Source of the DNA: Streptomyces sp. NBC_00690
GTDB lineage: Bacteria > Actinomycetota > Actinomycetes > Streptomycetales > Streptomycetaceae
Length of the DNA stretch: 64,000 bases
Direction of reading: 5' to 3'
NCBI RefSeq assembly: GCF_036226685.1
Contig: NZ_CP109009.1
Location: forward strand, 4,588,001 to 4,652,000
Made by a program: the position numbers and the translations under genes. The notes beneath the pieces are model-generated. The model saw only the letters and a list, made by a program, of their open reading frames with translations, made no database searches and was not told the DNA's origin. This document shows, piece by piece, positions 42,379 through 49,963 of this stretch (position 1 is its first letter; each line of letters begins with the position of its first letter).

Positions 42379-42417
42379 AATGGGTCCCAAGCCCACGGGG
42401 GAGGCTTGGGACCCATT
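42379..42417. terminator. Bidirectional terminator before PA14-FN3 gene
   Basis: AATGGGTCCCAAGCC and GGCTTGGGACCCATT form a perfect 15-base stem around CACGGGGGA. It lies 5 bases beyond the stop of the minus-strand gene, with A/T-rich stem bases that could serve as a tail on either strand. Confidence 0.88.
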
Positions 42418-42421
42418 GCGT

Positions 42422-44431
42422 TCAGGACGTGGGAGGCACGATCGCCCAGGCCGCCGCGGGCGCCGACTCGCTACCGCCGGCATGGACGGCGCTCACCCAG
42501 TAGAAGTGAGTGGTCCCGGCACCCGGATTGGCGTGCTGGTACGAGAGTGCCGAGACGGGCTGATCGGTCAACTTCTCGTACGTCTTGGTCACCGGGTTCC
42601 AGTGGTGGACCAGATATCCCACGGCATCGGGGACACCGTCCCACGACAGCCGCACGGTCGAACCCTCCAGGACCGACTCCACGGTGTGGGACGCTCCGGG
42701 CGGGGTGGGAACCGAAGGCGTCAGGTCCAGCTCATTGACGAACACGAAGTTGGCGGTGCGGGTCCACTGGTAGTTGGAGTTGCCCGCGTTGTCCACCGCA
42801 TCGATGAAGTAGCAGGTTTCCTGGCCGTCCGGCAGTTCTACATACCGGAAGGCCGTCGTGGACGGGGCGAGGTGCTCCCGCTCGTAGGCGAAGCACACCG
42901 CCGGCTGATCGGGCTCGCGGCGCACTTCGCCGCTGTAGACCGTGTACCGCTTGAGATCGGATTCGGTGTTGGGGTCCCAGTCGAGCTCAGCGCCGTACTC
43001 GGTGGCCCGCACCGTCAGCCCCTTGACGGCGGCCGGTGGAGTGAGGTCCTTCGTGGGCGTGGTGACGGTCGCGACGGCGGAGGCGTTCGACTCCCGGCTG
43101 CGGTTGTCATGCGCCTTGATCACATAGTGGTACGTCGTACCCCATCCCACCGACGTGTCGACGCAGCTGTACTCGCGCCGGCCGTCGGGGAGCGTGACCG
43201 AACCGGTGAGGCAGCGCGTCGGTTCCACGGTGGTGTCCACCGGGAGAGAGGTGGAGCGATAGACGTGGAAGTTGTGGATCGCACCGTCCGTGCTGCGGTT
43301 GACCCGCCATTTCAATGTGGGCCGATGAGTACCGGTCCCGACCACGGCCGTCACCTCGTGCGGCGCCGCGACCAGGCGACTCTCTTCCGTGAACGCGTAC
43401 GGGGACATCCGCCCGGCCCCGTCGACCGCAGCCACCTGATACGTGCGGACCACCGAACGCAGTGCGGTGGTGTCGGTGAACGTGGTGGAGCTGACGGTGC
43501 TCGAACCCGTGCCGCCGGTGGGCTTGTTCCACACGATGGTGTAGCGAACGGCACCCTTCACGGGCTTCCAGGTCAACTGAACACCGGAGTCGGTGCCCTT
43601 CGCGGTGAGCCCATCCGGTACGGCGACGAGCACCGTCGTCACCGGTACGTCCACACTGCCCGCCGAGGAGTTGCCGGCTCGATCGTAGGCGCGGACCTCG
43701 TAGTAGTAGGTGGAACCGGGCTCCAGCGCGAGGTCCGTGTGGGAGGTGGCGGTCGTGGTGGCCGCCAGCCTGAAGGTGGTGGACGTCTTGCTGCGACGGT
43801 AGACGCGGTAACCCGCGAGGTCCATCTCCTTGTTCGCCGCCCAGGACACCTTGGGCCGAGCGGTTGCGTGGTCGATGGCCACCTTCACCCCACCGGGCAC
43901 CAACGGCTTGACCTTGTCGACCGCGGCCGTGGTTCGCGGTGCGTAGGTGAATTGCACATTCGCCGATCCGGTCCAGCTCGCATAGTCGATCCGCATGCTG
44001 TGCCGGCCGGACGGAATGGTGAGGTTGACCGTCTTCGACTGATTGCTCGACCCGTTGCGCCAGAGGTCGATCTTGCGCGATCCGTCGATGTACACGCGAA
44101 TTCCATCACGTGCCGCGACGGACAGCGAGAAAGGGCCACCCGAACCGAAGTCCCGGGTCATGGACCACCGTACGCCGAAGTTGTCCCGCGGCAGCCCGCT
44201 CGCGGGTGCGCCGGTGCCCCAACTCTCATTGATCGTCGAGTCGCAGTCGGTCTTCTTCGGGGTGCCCGACAATGAGGTGTTGGAGAAGAACTGCCGCTGG
44301 AATGCGGGTGAGACACAACTCACGGCAGCCGAAGCGGACGTGGTGGTCACGGCGGTGACAAGCCCGCCGACTGTCGTGGCGACAGTGAGTGCGGCGACCG
44401 TGCGAAGTCGGCCGCGAGGTATCAGGGTCAC
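42422..44431 (-). CDS. Secreted PA14 / fibronectin type III protein
   Basis: A 669-residue exported protein. The GTG at 44431 begins VTLIPRGRLRTVAALTVATT with a signal peptide ending near SASA. Next comes a PA14-like domain (residues ~45-160: NFGVRWSMTRDFGSGGPFSL, VAARDGIRVYIDGSRKI, SGRHSMRIDYASWTGSANVQ). Four or five fibronectin type III repeats follow, recognisable by repeated tyrosine-based ends (STYYYEVRAYDRAGNSS; TTYHYVIKAHDNRSRESNAS; THFYWVSAVHAGG). PA14 often binds carbohydrate and FN3 repeats act as spacers, so it is probably a cell-surface or extracellular glycan-binding protein. No catalytic domain seen. Confidence 0.86.
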   Translation of the reverse strand: MTLIPRGRLRTVAALTVATTVGGLVTAVTTTSASAAVSCVSPAFQRQFFSNTSLSGTPKKTDCDSTINESWGTGAPASGLPRDNFGVRWSMTRDFGSGGPFSLSVAARDGIRVYIDGSRKIDLWRNGSSNQSKTVNLTIPSGRHSMRIDYASWTGSANVQFTYAPRTTAAVDKVKPLVPGGVKVAIDHATARPKVSWAANKEMDLAGYRVYRRSKTSTTFRLAATTTATSHTDLALEPGSTYYYEVRAYDRAGNSSAGSVDVPVTTVLVAVPDGLTAKGTDSGVQLTWKPVKGAVRYTIVWNKPTGGTGSSTVSSTTFTDTTALRSVVRTYQVAAVDGAGRMSPYAFTEESRLVAAPHEVTAVVGTGTHRPTLKWRVNRSTDGAIHNFHVYRSTSLPVDTTVEPTRCLTGSVTLPDGRREYSCVDTSVGWGTTYHYVIKAHDNRSRESNASAVATVTTPTKDLTPPAAVKGLTVRATEYGAELDWDPNTESDLKRYTVYSGEVRREPDQPAVCFAYEREHLAPSTTAFRYVELPDGQETCYFIDAVDNAGNSNYQWTRTANFVFVNELDLTPSVPTPPGASHTVESVLEGSTVRLSWDGVPDAVGYLVHHWNPVTKTYEKLTDQPVSALSYQHANPGAGTTHFYWVSAVHAGGSESAPAAAWAIVPPTS

Positions 44432-45324
44432 GCGTGAATAGCCCTTTCCAGCCCGGATGACACAAAGATGCGATGAGGGGTGGGGGATTCTGTTCGGCGG
44501 CTCCAGCCAAGCCGAAATGCGCATCGAAGATGAGACTTTACTTGCTCAACACATATGTATACAAGAAGAATTGACCGATAGGGCGATCTTCCTTGCAGTC
44601 ACGCGGTGATGACCCCGAGTGCCCGTTCGGTGCTTGGATTCCCGCAATGACAGCGGGAGGAGAAGAATTTGCTCCGACGCGCCCTCACTATGAGTCATTG
44701 AATCCAGCCTGCATGTCACAATTCGTGTTGGACTAGGTGTCAGTCTTGCGCCCTTCATGAGGGTCGCGCAGCAGCCCGGACAAGGCGAGGACCCACGATG
44801 GTGAAGGGCTCATCCACCGCGCAGAACCAGCGGAAGGCGAGGACCGTCTTCGGCGAACTGCTCGGTTCGGCGCGCCCGGCCACGAAATCGGCCGAGCGAG
44901 GCATCGGCGGGACCGAAGCCGACCAGCCCTCCTCCGTCATCGAGACGGTCCTGATGTCTTGCGGGCAGGCCGAGAGCCGCGACCGCCCTTTCCCCGAGGA
45001 GGACCGGTCGTCCCTCTGTGCGCTTCCCGGATCCACCATCACCAGGGGGCATTGAGGACCTCCCCCGACGTGACGAAATGAGCGCGACGTCAACGTCGTG
45101 GCAGCGCGGTAGCCGATTTCACTGATGGACCTTGACGGTTCGTACAGGGCCTCTCGCCCCGTGAAATCCCTGGTACCAGCGGCAAATCGGAGGAAGAAGC
45201 CAGTCGGGTGGACCCGGCGGGCCGACGACCCCTGCCGAAATGCAGTGACGCACCTCCCGGCAGGCTCGTTAGCGGCGCATATGCGGTTCCGCGCCGACTG
45301 CCGCAAGCCACCTTTGGAGACTCG
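44432..45324. other. 893-base region with no supported gene
   Basis: It begins with an AT-rich stretch (about 44520-44580, including TTGCTCAACACATATGTATA) that probably holds the promoter of the PA14-FN3 gene. Several open frames cross the remainder on both strands, but none has a clear ribosome site or family-like sequence. Possibly remnant DNA beside the chimeric UPF0114/IstB frame. Confidence 0.4.
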
Positions 45325-46701
45325 TTGCTCAGCCCCGCTATGCCCGCGTCGACCAAGCAAGACTTCAAGAGTTACGCGGCTCCCTCACTCGGATACGCCC
45401 TCTTCGCCACCCGCTGGCTCCAAGCCCCGCTCTACTTCGGGCTGGTGGCCGCCCAAGGCGTCTACGTCTACAAGTTCTTCAATGAACTCTGGCACCTGGT
45501 GCTCAACATCATCAGCGGCCAGGCCGACGAAACCCACGTCATGCTCGCCGTGCTGAAGCTCGTCGATGTTGTGATGATCGCAAATCTGTTGATCATGGTC
45601 ATCGTCGGTGGCTATGAGACCTTCGTGTCGCGCATCGGCCTCCAAGGCCACCGCGACCAGCCGGAATGGCTGTCGCACGTCAACTCCAACGTGCTGAAGG
45701 TGAAACTGGCCACCGCCATCGTCGGGATCTCGTCCGTCCACCTGCTTCAGATGTTCGTCGATGTGTCCCACACCTCACAACACTCGCTGTTGTGGGGCAC
45801 CGTGATCCATATGGCGTTCATCCTCTCGGCAGCGATCCTCGCCTATATGTCGGGCCCCATGGAGTCACACGGCCATGCCGGACCTGGTCTGGGAGGTCCA
45901 CCCCACCGTGATGGGGACAGCGGATTCGCCGATGCCAGCGAGCCGTGCTCCATCCTCCAGGAGATGAGCGGACCGGTCCCACCCCCACGGCGCACGATCC
46001 CCGCGCAGGCCAACGCCACCGCTCGCACCGTCAAGAAGATCGAACAGCCGCAGCCTGCCCAGGCCACCGAGTCCACCACCATCGAAACCCGGGAGGCCGC
46101 GGGCGCCGATGCCAGGATCGTTGCCGCCGGCTTCCCCGCGCATAAGTCGTTGGAAGGCTTCGACGCCGACCGTCAGCGCCCCCACGACTGGGAGACCATC
46201 ACCCGTCTCGCCGCCCTGGACTTCGTCGACGCCCATGCCAACGCCGTCTTCCTCGGCCCTCCCGGCACCGGCAAGACCCATCTGGCCATTGCGCTGGGGA
46301 TGCGGGCCTGCCGTACCGGCCACAACGTGCGCTTCGCCACCGCCACCGAGTGGGTGGCCCGCCTCACGGAGGCGCAGAACACCGGCCGCCTCACTGAGGA
46401 GTTGACCCGACTCGACCAGTACGACCTGATCGTTGTGGACGAGATCGGTTATGTACCCTTCACCCCCGAGGCGACGAACCTGCTGTTCCGGTTGGTCTCC
46501 CACCGTTACGAACGCGGCTCGGTCCTGGTCACGGGCGACAAGTCGTTCGGCCGCTGGGCCGAGGTGTTCGGAGATGACCCCGTCACCTTCGCCATGATCG
46601 ACCGACTGGCACACCACGCCGATGTGATCACGCTCAAGGGCGACAGCTACCGCCTCCGCAGCTACCACCCCGACGCCGCCCTCATCAGCCCCGACGCTTG
46701 A
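45325..46701 (+). CDS. Chimeric UPF0114 membrane protein / IstB ATPase
   Basis: One 458-residue frame joins two unrelated families. Residues ~20-190 are a UPF0114 (YqhA/TIGR00645) membrane protein: FATRWLQAPLYFGLVAAQGV, VDVVMIANLLIMVIVGGYET, FVSRI, HVNSNVLKVKLATAIVGISS and a HSLLWGTVIHMAFILSAAIL segment. From about residue 260 it is an IS21-type IstB ATPase: FPAHKSLEGFD, GPPGTGKTHLA (Walker A), IVVDEIGYVPF (Walker B), TGDKSFGRWAEVFGD. The IstB N-terminus is missing, no istA is nearby, and the junction (about 45890-46060) is low-complexity. TTG 45325 has a ribosome site; ATG 45340 is the alternative. Probably a deletion or transposition scar. Confidence 0.78.
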   Translation: MLSPAMPASTKQDFKSYAAPSLGYALFATRWLQAPLYFGLVAAQGVYVYKFFNELWHLVLNIISGQADETHVMLAVLKLVDVVMIANLLIMVIVGGYETFVSRIGLQGHRDQPEWLSHVNSNVLKVKLATAIVGISSVHLLQMFVDVSHTSQHSLLWGTVIHMAFILSAAILAYMSGPMESHGHAGPGLGGPPHRDGDSGFADASEPCSILQEMSGPVPPPRRTIPAQANATARTVKKIEQPQPAQATESTTIETREAAGADARIVAAGFPAHKSLEGFDADRQRPHDWETITRLAALDFVDAHANAVFLGPPGTGKTHLAIALGMRACRTGHNVRFATATEWVARLTEAQNTGRLTEELTRLDQYDLIVVDEIGYVPFTPEATNLLFRLVSHRYERGSVLVTGDKSFGRWAEVFGDDPVTFAMIDRLAHHADVITLKGDSYRLRSYHPDAALISPDA

Positions 46702-46756
46702 TGCCCTTTCGTGGCTGTTCGACCACGGCTACGGATTCCGCCTGAGAAGCAATTAC

Positions 46757-46793
46757 GAGAGCCCCGTCCGGTCGGTCACCGGACGGGGCTCTC
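46757..46793. terminator. Bidirectional terminator
   Basis: GAGAGCCCCGTCCGGT and ACCGGACGGGGCTCTC form a perfect 16-base stem around CGGTC between the convergent IstB-type and DUF397 genes. Confidence 0.88.
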
Positions 46794-46839
46794 TGATGCG
46801 TGTTGTGCTTCAGTTCATCTTCTGCGCTGTGCTGTGGTG

Positions 46840-47040
46840 TTACAGCTTGGCGGCGCGGGCGAGGGAGACCAGGCCGGCGAACGCGTTGGTGGAGATCATC
46901 AGTACGGGTCCGCTGGGGCGCTTGCTGTCCCGGACGGGGACGATGCCGGTAGCGGACACGTGGTCGGGGGCCCATTCCACGCACTGACCACCGTTGTCGC
47001 TGTATGAGGATTTGACCCAGTTGCAGGGTTCGGTCGTCAC
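46840..47040 (-). CDS. DUF397 small protein, copy 2
   Basis: A 66-residue DUF397 protein (NWVKSSYSDNGGQCVEWAPD, then VSATGIVPVRDSKRPSGPVL and NAFAGLVSLARAAKL). Alignment by eye with the copy at 20936 shows the same length, the same S-S-Y-S signature and the same C-terminal pattern. The GTG start overlaps the stop of the XRE gene (GTGA). Confidence 0.9.
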   Translation of the reverse strand: MTTEPCNWVKSSYSDNGGQCVEWAPDHVSATGIVPVRDSKRPSGPVLMISTNAFAGLVSLARAAKL

Positions 47041-47876
47041 GGGGTGCCCTTTCGTAGCTGTTGGATCATGGCCACAGACTCGGTCTGGGGGAGTGCGTGC
47101 TTCTGCAACTGATGGTAGGCCGTCAACGTAGGCACCACGGAAGGCCCGTCACGTTCGAGATGCCCCCGAGCTGCGGACTCTGCGTAATAGACGAGCGAAC
47201 GATCGGCCAGTGTCAACACCGTTATCGGCAAGTTGAACGGGCGACGCTCCCCCATGGCGAACGGGGCGATTTGAAGAGAAGCGTTCGGTTCCTCCGCGAA
47301 CTCCAACAGCCTGTCGTATTGAGCGCCCATCACTGCGGAACCCCCAACGCTCCGACGGATGCAACCTTCGTCCAGCACCACGAAGATCAGAGGTGCGGGG
47401 GTTCGGACAAGTTTCGCTTGCCGCTCCGCGATCAGTTCGGTGCGCTCTCTCGCCTGGTCGTTCGTGATCGCGCCCCGCTCGACATACGCGTTCGCTAGTA
47501 CCACCGCGTACTCGGGAGTCTGAAGCAGGCCAGGGATGACACCTACCTCGTACAAACGGATCTCCACGGCCCTGCCCTCGTACCCGATGAACCCCGAGAA
47601 CCCTTCCAGAAGTGCCCCGTACTTCATGCCTAACCACTCACGTTCGAAAGACTCTTCGGTTCCGGCCAGGCCAAGTACCACGTCAGCGCGGCGACAGAAC
47701 GGCAAAGTTGCAATCTTCAGCCCAGTTTCGACATGGGATACCTGGGTCGGCGAATACTGCATCTCGGCGCCGAACTCTCGCTGTGTCCACCCCCGTTGTT
47801 CGCGCTCGCGGCGGAGTCGGGCCCCCAGGGCTGCTTGTGGACTCGCGTCCGGATTCAGTTCCTTCCGGTTAACCAT
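47037..47876 (-). CDS. WhiJ-like XRE regulator with DUF5753, copy 2
   Basis: A 279-residue regulator, the same length as copy 1. The helix-turn-helix is LRREREQRGWTQREFGAEMQ, then YSPTQVSHVETGLKIATLP. The DUF5753 part has LYEVGVIPGLLQTPEYAVVL, VVLDEGCIRRSVGG and LQIAPFAMGERRPFN. ATG 47876 follows TTGGGGAA. The shared body and opposite orientation show that both copies descend from a module duplication or independent acquisition. It likely controls the divergent small gene through the palindrome at 47951. Confidence 0.9.
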   Translation of the reverse strand: MVNRKELNPDASPQAALGARLRREREQRGWTQREFGAEMQYSPTQVSHVETGLKIATLPFCRRADVVLGLAGTEESFEREWLGMKYGALLEGFSGFIGYEGRAVEIRLYEVGVIPGLLQTPEYAVVLANAYVERGAITNDQARERTELIAERQAKLVRTPAPLIFVVLDEGCIRRSVGGSAVMGAQYDRLLEFAEEPNASLQIAPFAMGERRPFNLPITVLTLADRSLVYYAESAARGHLERDGPSVVPTLTAYHQLQKHALPQTESVAMIQQLRKGTP

Positions 47877-47950
47877 ATGTTCCCCAAGTTTGGTTGCCGG
47901 TTCCCCTAGTTGAACCGCTCTTCACCCTAGGTCAACCTGAATTCCCCCGG

Positions 47951-47964
47951 TAGTGAGTCCACTA
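47951..47964. promoter_or_regulatory. Probable operator of regulator module 2
   Basis: TAGTGAGTCCACTA keeps the TAGTG...CACTA half-sites of the module 1 palindrome, with the centre changed. The following CGGAGAGGAGT is identical in both modules, and the small-gene ATG is at the same distance (start 47980). Confidence 0.65.
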
Positions 47965-47979
47965 CGGAGAGGAGTGGTC

Positions 47980-48246
47980 ATGCCTGGCAGGAACCTAGCG
48001 GATCAAGCAGATAGGACGCCCCGGCTCGGCGTCGGTGAACTGGTGTATGACACCGCCGAGAAAGCGTTGGGGGTGGTCATGGACACGGACGACGGGGATG
48101 GTCGCTATTCGCTCCGTCCGCCCAAAGGCGGGATTGAGTGGACCGCTGTGAGAGCGGATCTTCGACTGCCCAGTGTGGTTGACCATCTTCGGCCCGCTCT
48201 CACTGAGTTGAATGCGCGCAGTAGTGAGGGCTCGTCGCGGGGATGA
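47980..48246 (+). CDS. Conserved small protein of regulator module, copy 2
   Basis: An 88-residue paralogue of the product of 19736-19996 (LGVGELVYDTAEKALGVVMD; RYSLRPPKGGIEWTAVRADL; VVDHLRPALTELNARSS). ATG 47980 follows GGAGAGGAGTGGTC. It has a two-residue insertion near the N-terminus relative to copy 1. Family not recognised. It completes the divergent three-gene module; its retention in both copies suggests it is functional. Confidence 0.75.
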   Translation: MPGRNLADQADRTPRLGVGELVYDTAEKALGVVMDTDDGDGRYSLRPPKGGIEWTAVRADLRLPSVVDHLRPALTELNARSSEGSSRG

Positions 48247-48309
48247 CCCGCTCATTCCAGCTCTGAAAGCGTCCCCCCCCCAAGTGCATGGACCTGTGCG
48301 GGTTCGTCG

Positions 48310-48337
48310 CGTGGGGCGGTCAATCCGGTCCGCCCGA
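48310..48337. repeat. Element shared with 19473-19500
   Basis: GGGGCGGTCAATCCGG followed by TCCGCCCGACT is the reverse complement, with one extra base, of the element near array 2. It lies downstream of the small gene, as in module 1, but at a different distance (64 versus 236 bases), because module 1 has the 32-residue peptide gene between them. Confidence 0.5.
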
Positions 48338-48500
48338 CTGGGCCATGGACAGCGACAGTCAGGCGGGCCGGACCCCCTGAACCCCCTCGGCTGGTGGGTC
48401 GGTCCGTCCACCGAGGGAAGAGAGGGTGCTCCGCATCCTCTGGCCCCGGTCGTCATCGGTGCCCGGACGGCCGGGGCCGCTACCTCTCACGGCAGGAAGC

Positions 48501-49232
48501 ATGACGAACAACAAACAGAACACAACCCTCGACAGACTTCGCACCGCGCTGGACACCCTGGCCAAGTGGCCCGATGTGAGTTGGGACGAGGTGTCCCGAG
48601 TCGCCGGCGAAGTCGTTCCACTGGTGTGGACGGCGCTGAAAGACCACGGTGTCTGGTACCAACTGGAACCGGCTGACCGGGCGGCCCTGTACTGGTCACT
48701 CTCCACAGGTCAGAGCGTCCAGACACACCGGCCCTCACCGGTTGCCGACTGGCGGACCGTGCTCGATGAACTATCCCGAGAATGCGCCTACTTCGCTGTT
48801 CACTGCGAGGGAAAGCACGAACGGTGGGCGGCAGCTGAAGGGCGGTACGAGGAGAAGGAAGGGGCAGCGCAGTTACTCGACTGGTACCAGGGATACACCC
48901 CCGCTTGGCGTCCCGAAGTGTTCCGGATACTCGAAACGGAACACCAAACGCTCCGACACCGGGAGGACGGGCCGCCGGTCCTGTCGCACGTGTTGAGCAG
49001 GGTGCATGACCGAGTCTGCGATCGAGACACACCCCGGCCCGACGAAGGGCACTACGGGCACTACGCCAGAACCGCACTGCGGCTCGCGTCGCTGCCCGAG
49101 GGATGGCAGATCGAGACCATGCGGCGGATAGCCGCAGGAACCCTGCCCGGTCACGCGGTGGACGGTGCGTTCGACGCGATCAACCTGCTGCCTCGCCACG
49201 GCGTGGAGCTCTCTCCCATGCCCCCGCCCTGA
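48501..49232 (+). CDS. Hypothetical 243-residue protein
   Basis: A soluble protein starting at ATG 48501 (CAGGAAG upstream). It is helical and Trp-rich (LAKWPDVSWDEVSRVAG; EGWQIETMRRIAAGTLPG), with no catalytic motif or family recognised. His and Cys residues are scattered. It lies beside the regulator module in a region of small accessory genes; a role in the module or in a mobile segment is possible but unsupported. Confidence 0.6.
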   Translation: MTNNKQNTTLDRLRTALDTLAKWPDVSWDEVSRVAGEVVPLVWTALKDHGVWYQLEPADRAALYWSLSTGQSVQTHRPSPVADWRTVLDELSRECAYFAVHCEGKHERWAAAEGRYEEKEGAAQLLDWYQGYTPAWRPEVFRILETEHQTLRHREDGPPVLSHVLSRVHDRVCDRDTPRPDEGHYGHYARTALRLASLPEGWQIETMRRIAAGTLPGHAVDGAFDAINLLPRHGVELSPMPPP

Positions 49233-49346
49233 CCGGCCCATCAGACTCCGTCCCTGCCGAGCGTTCCCGCAGGCACCCGGCAGGGGCGGGCCCTTCAACA
49301 CACAAGCGACCTAGCGGTCTACCGCCGTACAAGCACCAACAGAAAC

Positions 49347-49383
49347 GCCCCGATGGACCGGGCCTAATCGGTCGCATCGGGGC
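49347..49383. terminator. Imperfect hairpin between hypothetical genes
   Basis: GCCCCGATGGACCG and CGGTCGCATCGGGGC pair with a small mismatch around GGCCTAAT. It lies between the 243-residue gene and the next small gene. Terminator or attenuator; weak support. Confidence 0.4.
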
Positions 49384-49416
49384 TCACCGAAACAGCTAAT
49401 TGGAGCTGAACGACGT

Positions 49417-49743
49417 ATGCGCGACTTTATCGTGTGCGCCCTCGCATGGGCGCTCTACCTCGTCCGTCCCACTCGCCTGACCGGACAACCCCCCGTCCGC
49501 ACGGCCCCGACCGTCATCCCGCGGCGCGCATCGACGCACGTTCCCGGCCTTTCGGTGTGGGCGCGTCCATGGACCGGCCCCAGTGCGGAACTCGCCCGGT
49601 CGATCTTCCGAGCCGAAGAAGCGAACGCACTCACGCCCGAATGCCGCGAACGCTACTTCGCCACGGCCTGGGCCGAACACGGCTATGACTACCCCTATGT
49701 CGCCGTGGGCGTCCACCAGGTCCGTACGGGGGCAGTGGCATGA
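49417..49743 (+). CDS. Small hypothetical protein with N-terminal hydrophobic segment
   Basis: A 108-residue protein starting at ATG 49417 after GGAGCTGAAC. The N-terminus MRDFIVCALAWALYLVRPTR could be a signal anchor or short membrane helix. The C-terminal half (ARSIFRAEEANALTPECRER, then YFATAWAEHGYDYPYVAVGV) is soluble. No family recognised. Its stop overlaps the start of the next gene, so the two are coupled. Confidence 0.6.
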   Translation: MRDFIVCALAWALYLVRPTRLTGQPPVRTAPTVIPRRASTHVPGLSVWARPWTGPSAELARSIFRAEEANALTPECRERYFATAWAEHGYDYPYVAVGVHQVRTGAVA

Positions 49744-49943
49744 CCCGCGATGCACTCACGAACAAAACGCCCAAAGAAGTTGGCGCGACATGCTGCGTCT
49801 GCAAGCGCTGGACCCTCGCACCCCTGCCCGTGCGCCATGTTGAGCGAATGAGCGGTCCACCGATGACCCTGTACGCATGCCCCACACACGCCGCGACCCT
49901 GACACCCGCACCGGTGCCCGGCGAGCTTGAGCCGGACACATAG
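49740..49943 (+). CDS. Small Cys/His zinc-ribbon-like protein
   Basis: A 67-residue protein with CCVCKRW near residue 18 and a later YACPTHAATL; the spaced Cys/His residues could bind one zinc. ATG 49740 overlaps the upstream stop (ATGA). No family recognised. Such small metal-binding proteins often occur in plasmid- or phage-derived segments. It converges on the CHAT gene with a 20-base gap. Confidence 0.55.
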   Translation: MTRDALTNKTPKEVGATCCVCKRWTLAPLPVRHVERMSGPPMTLYACPTHAATLTPAPVPGELEPDT

Positions 49944-49963
49944 GCCCCTCTCAGACAGAAACG

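Noticed and set aside
44755..45360. 201-codon minus-strand frame in the 44.4-45.3 kb gap
   Set aside because: No ribosome site, no hydrophobic pattern, no family-like segment; possibly remnant DNA.
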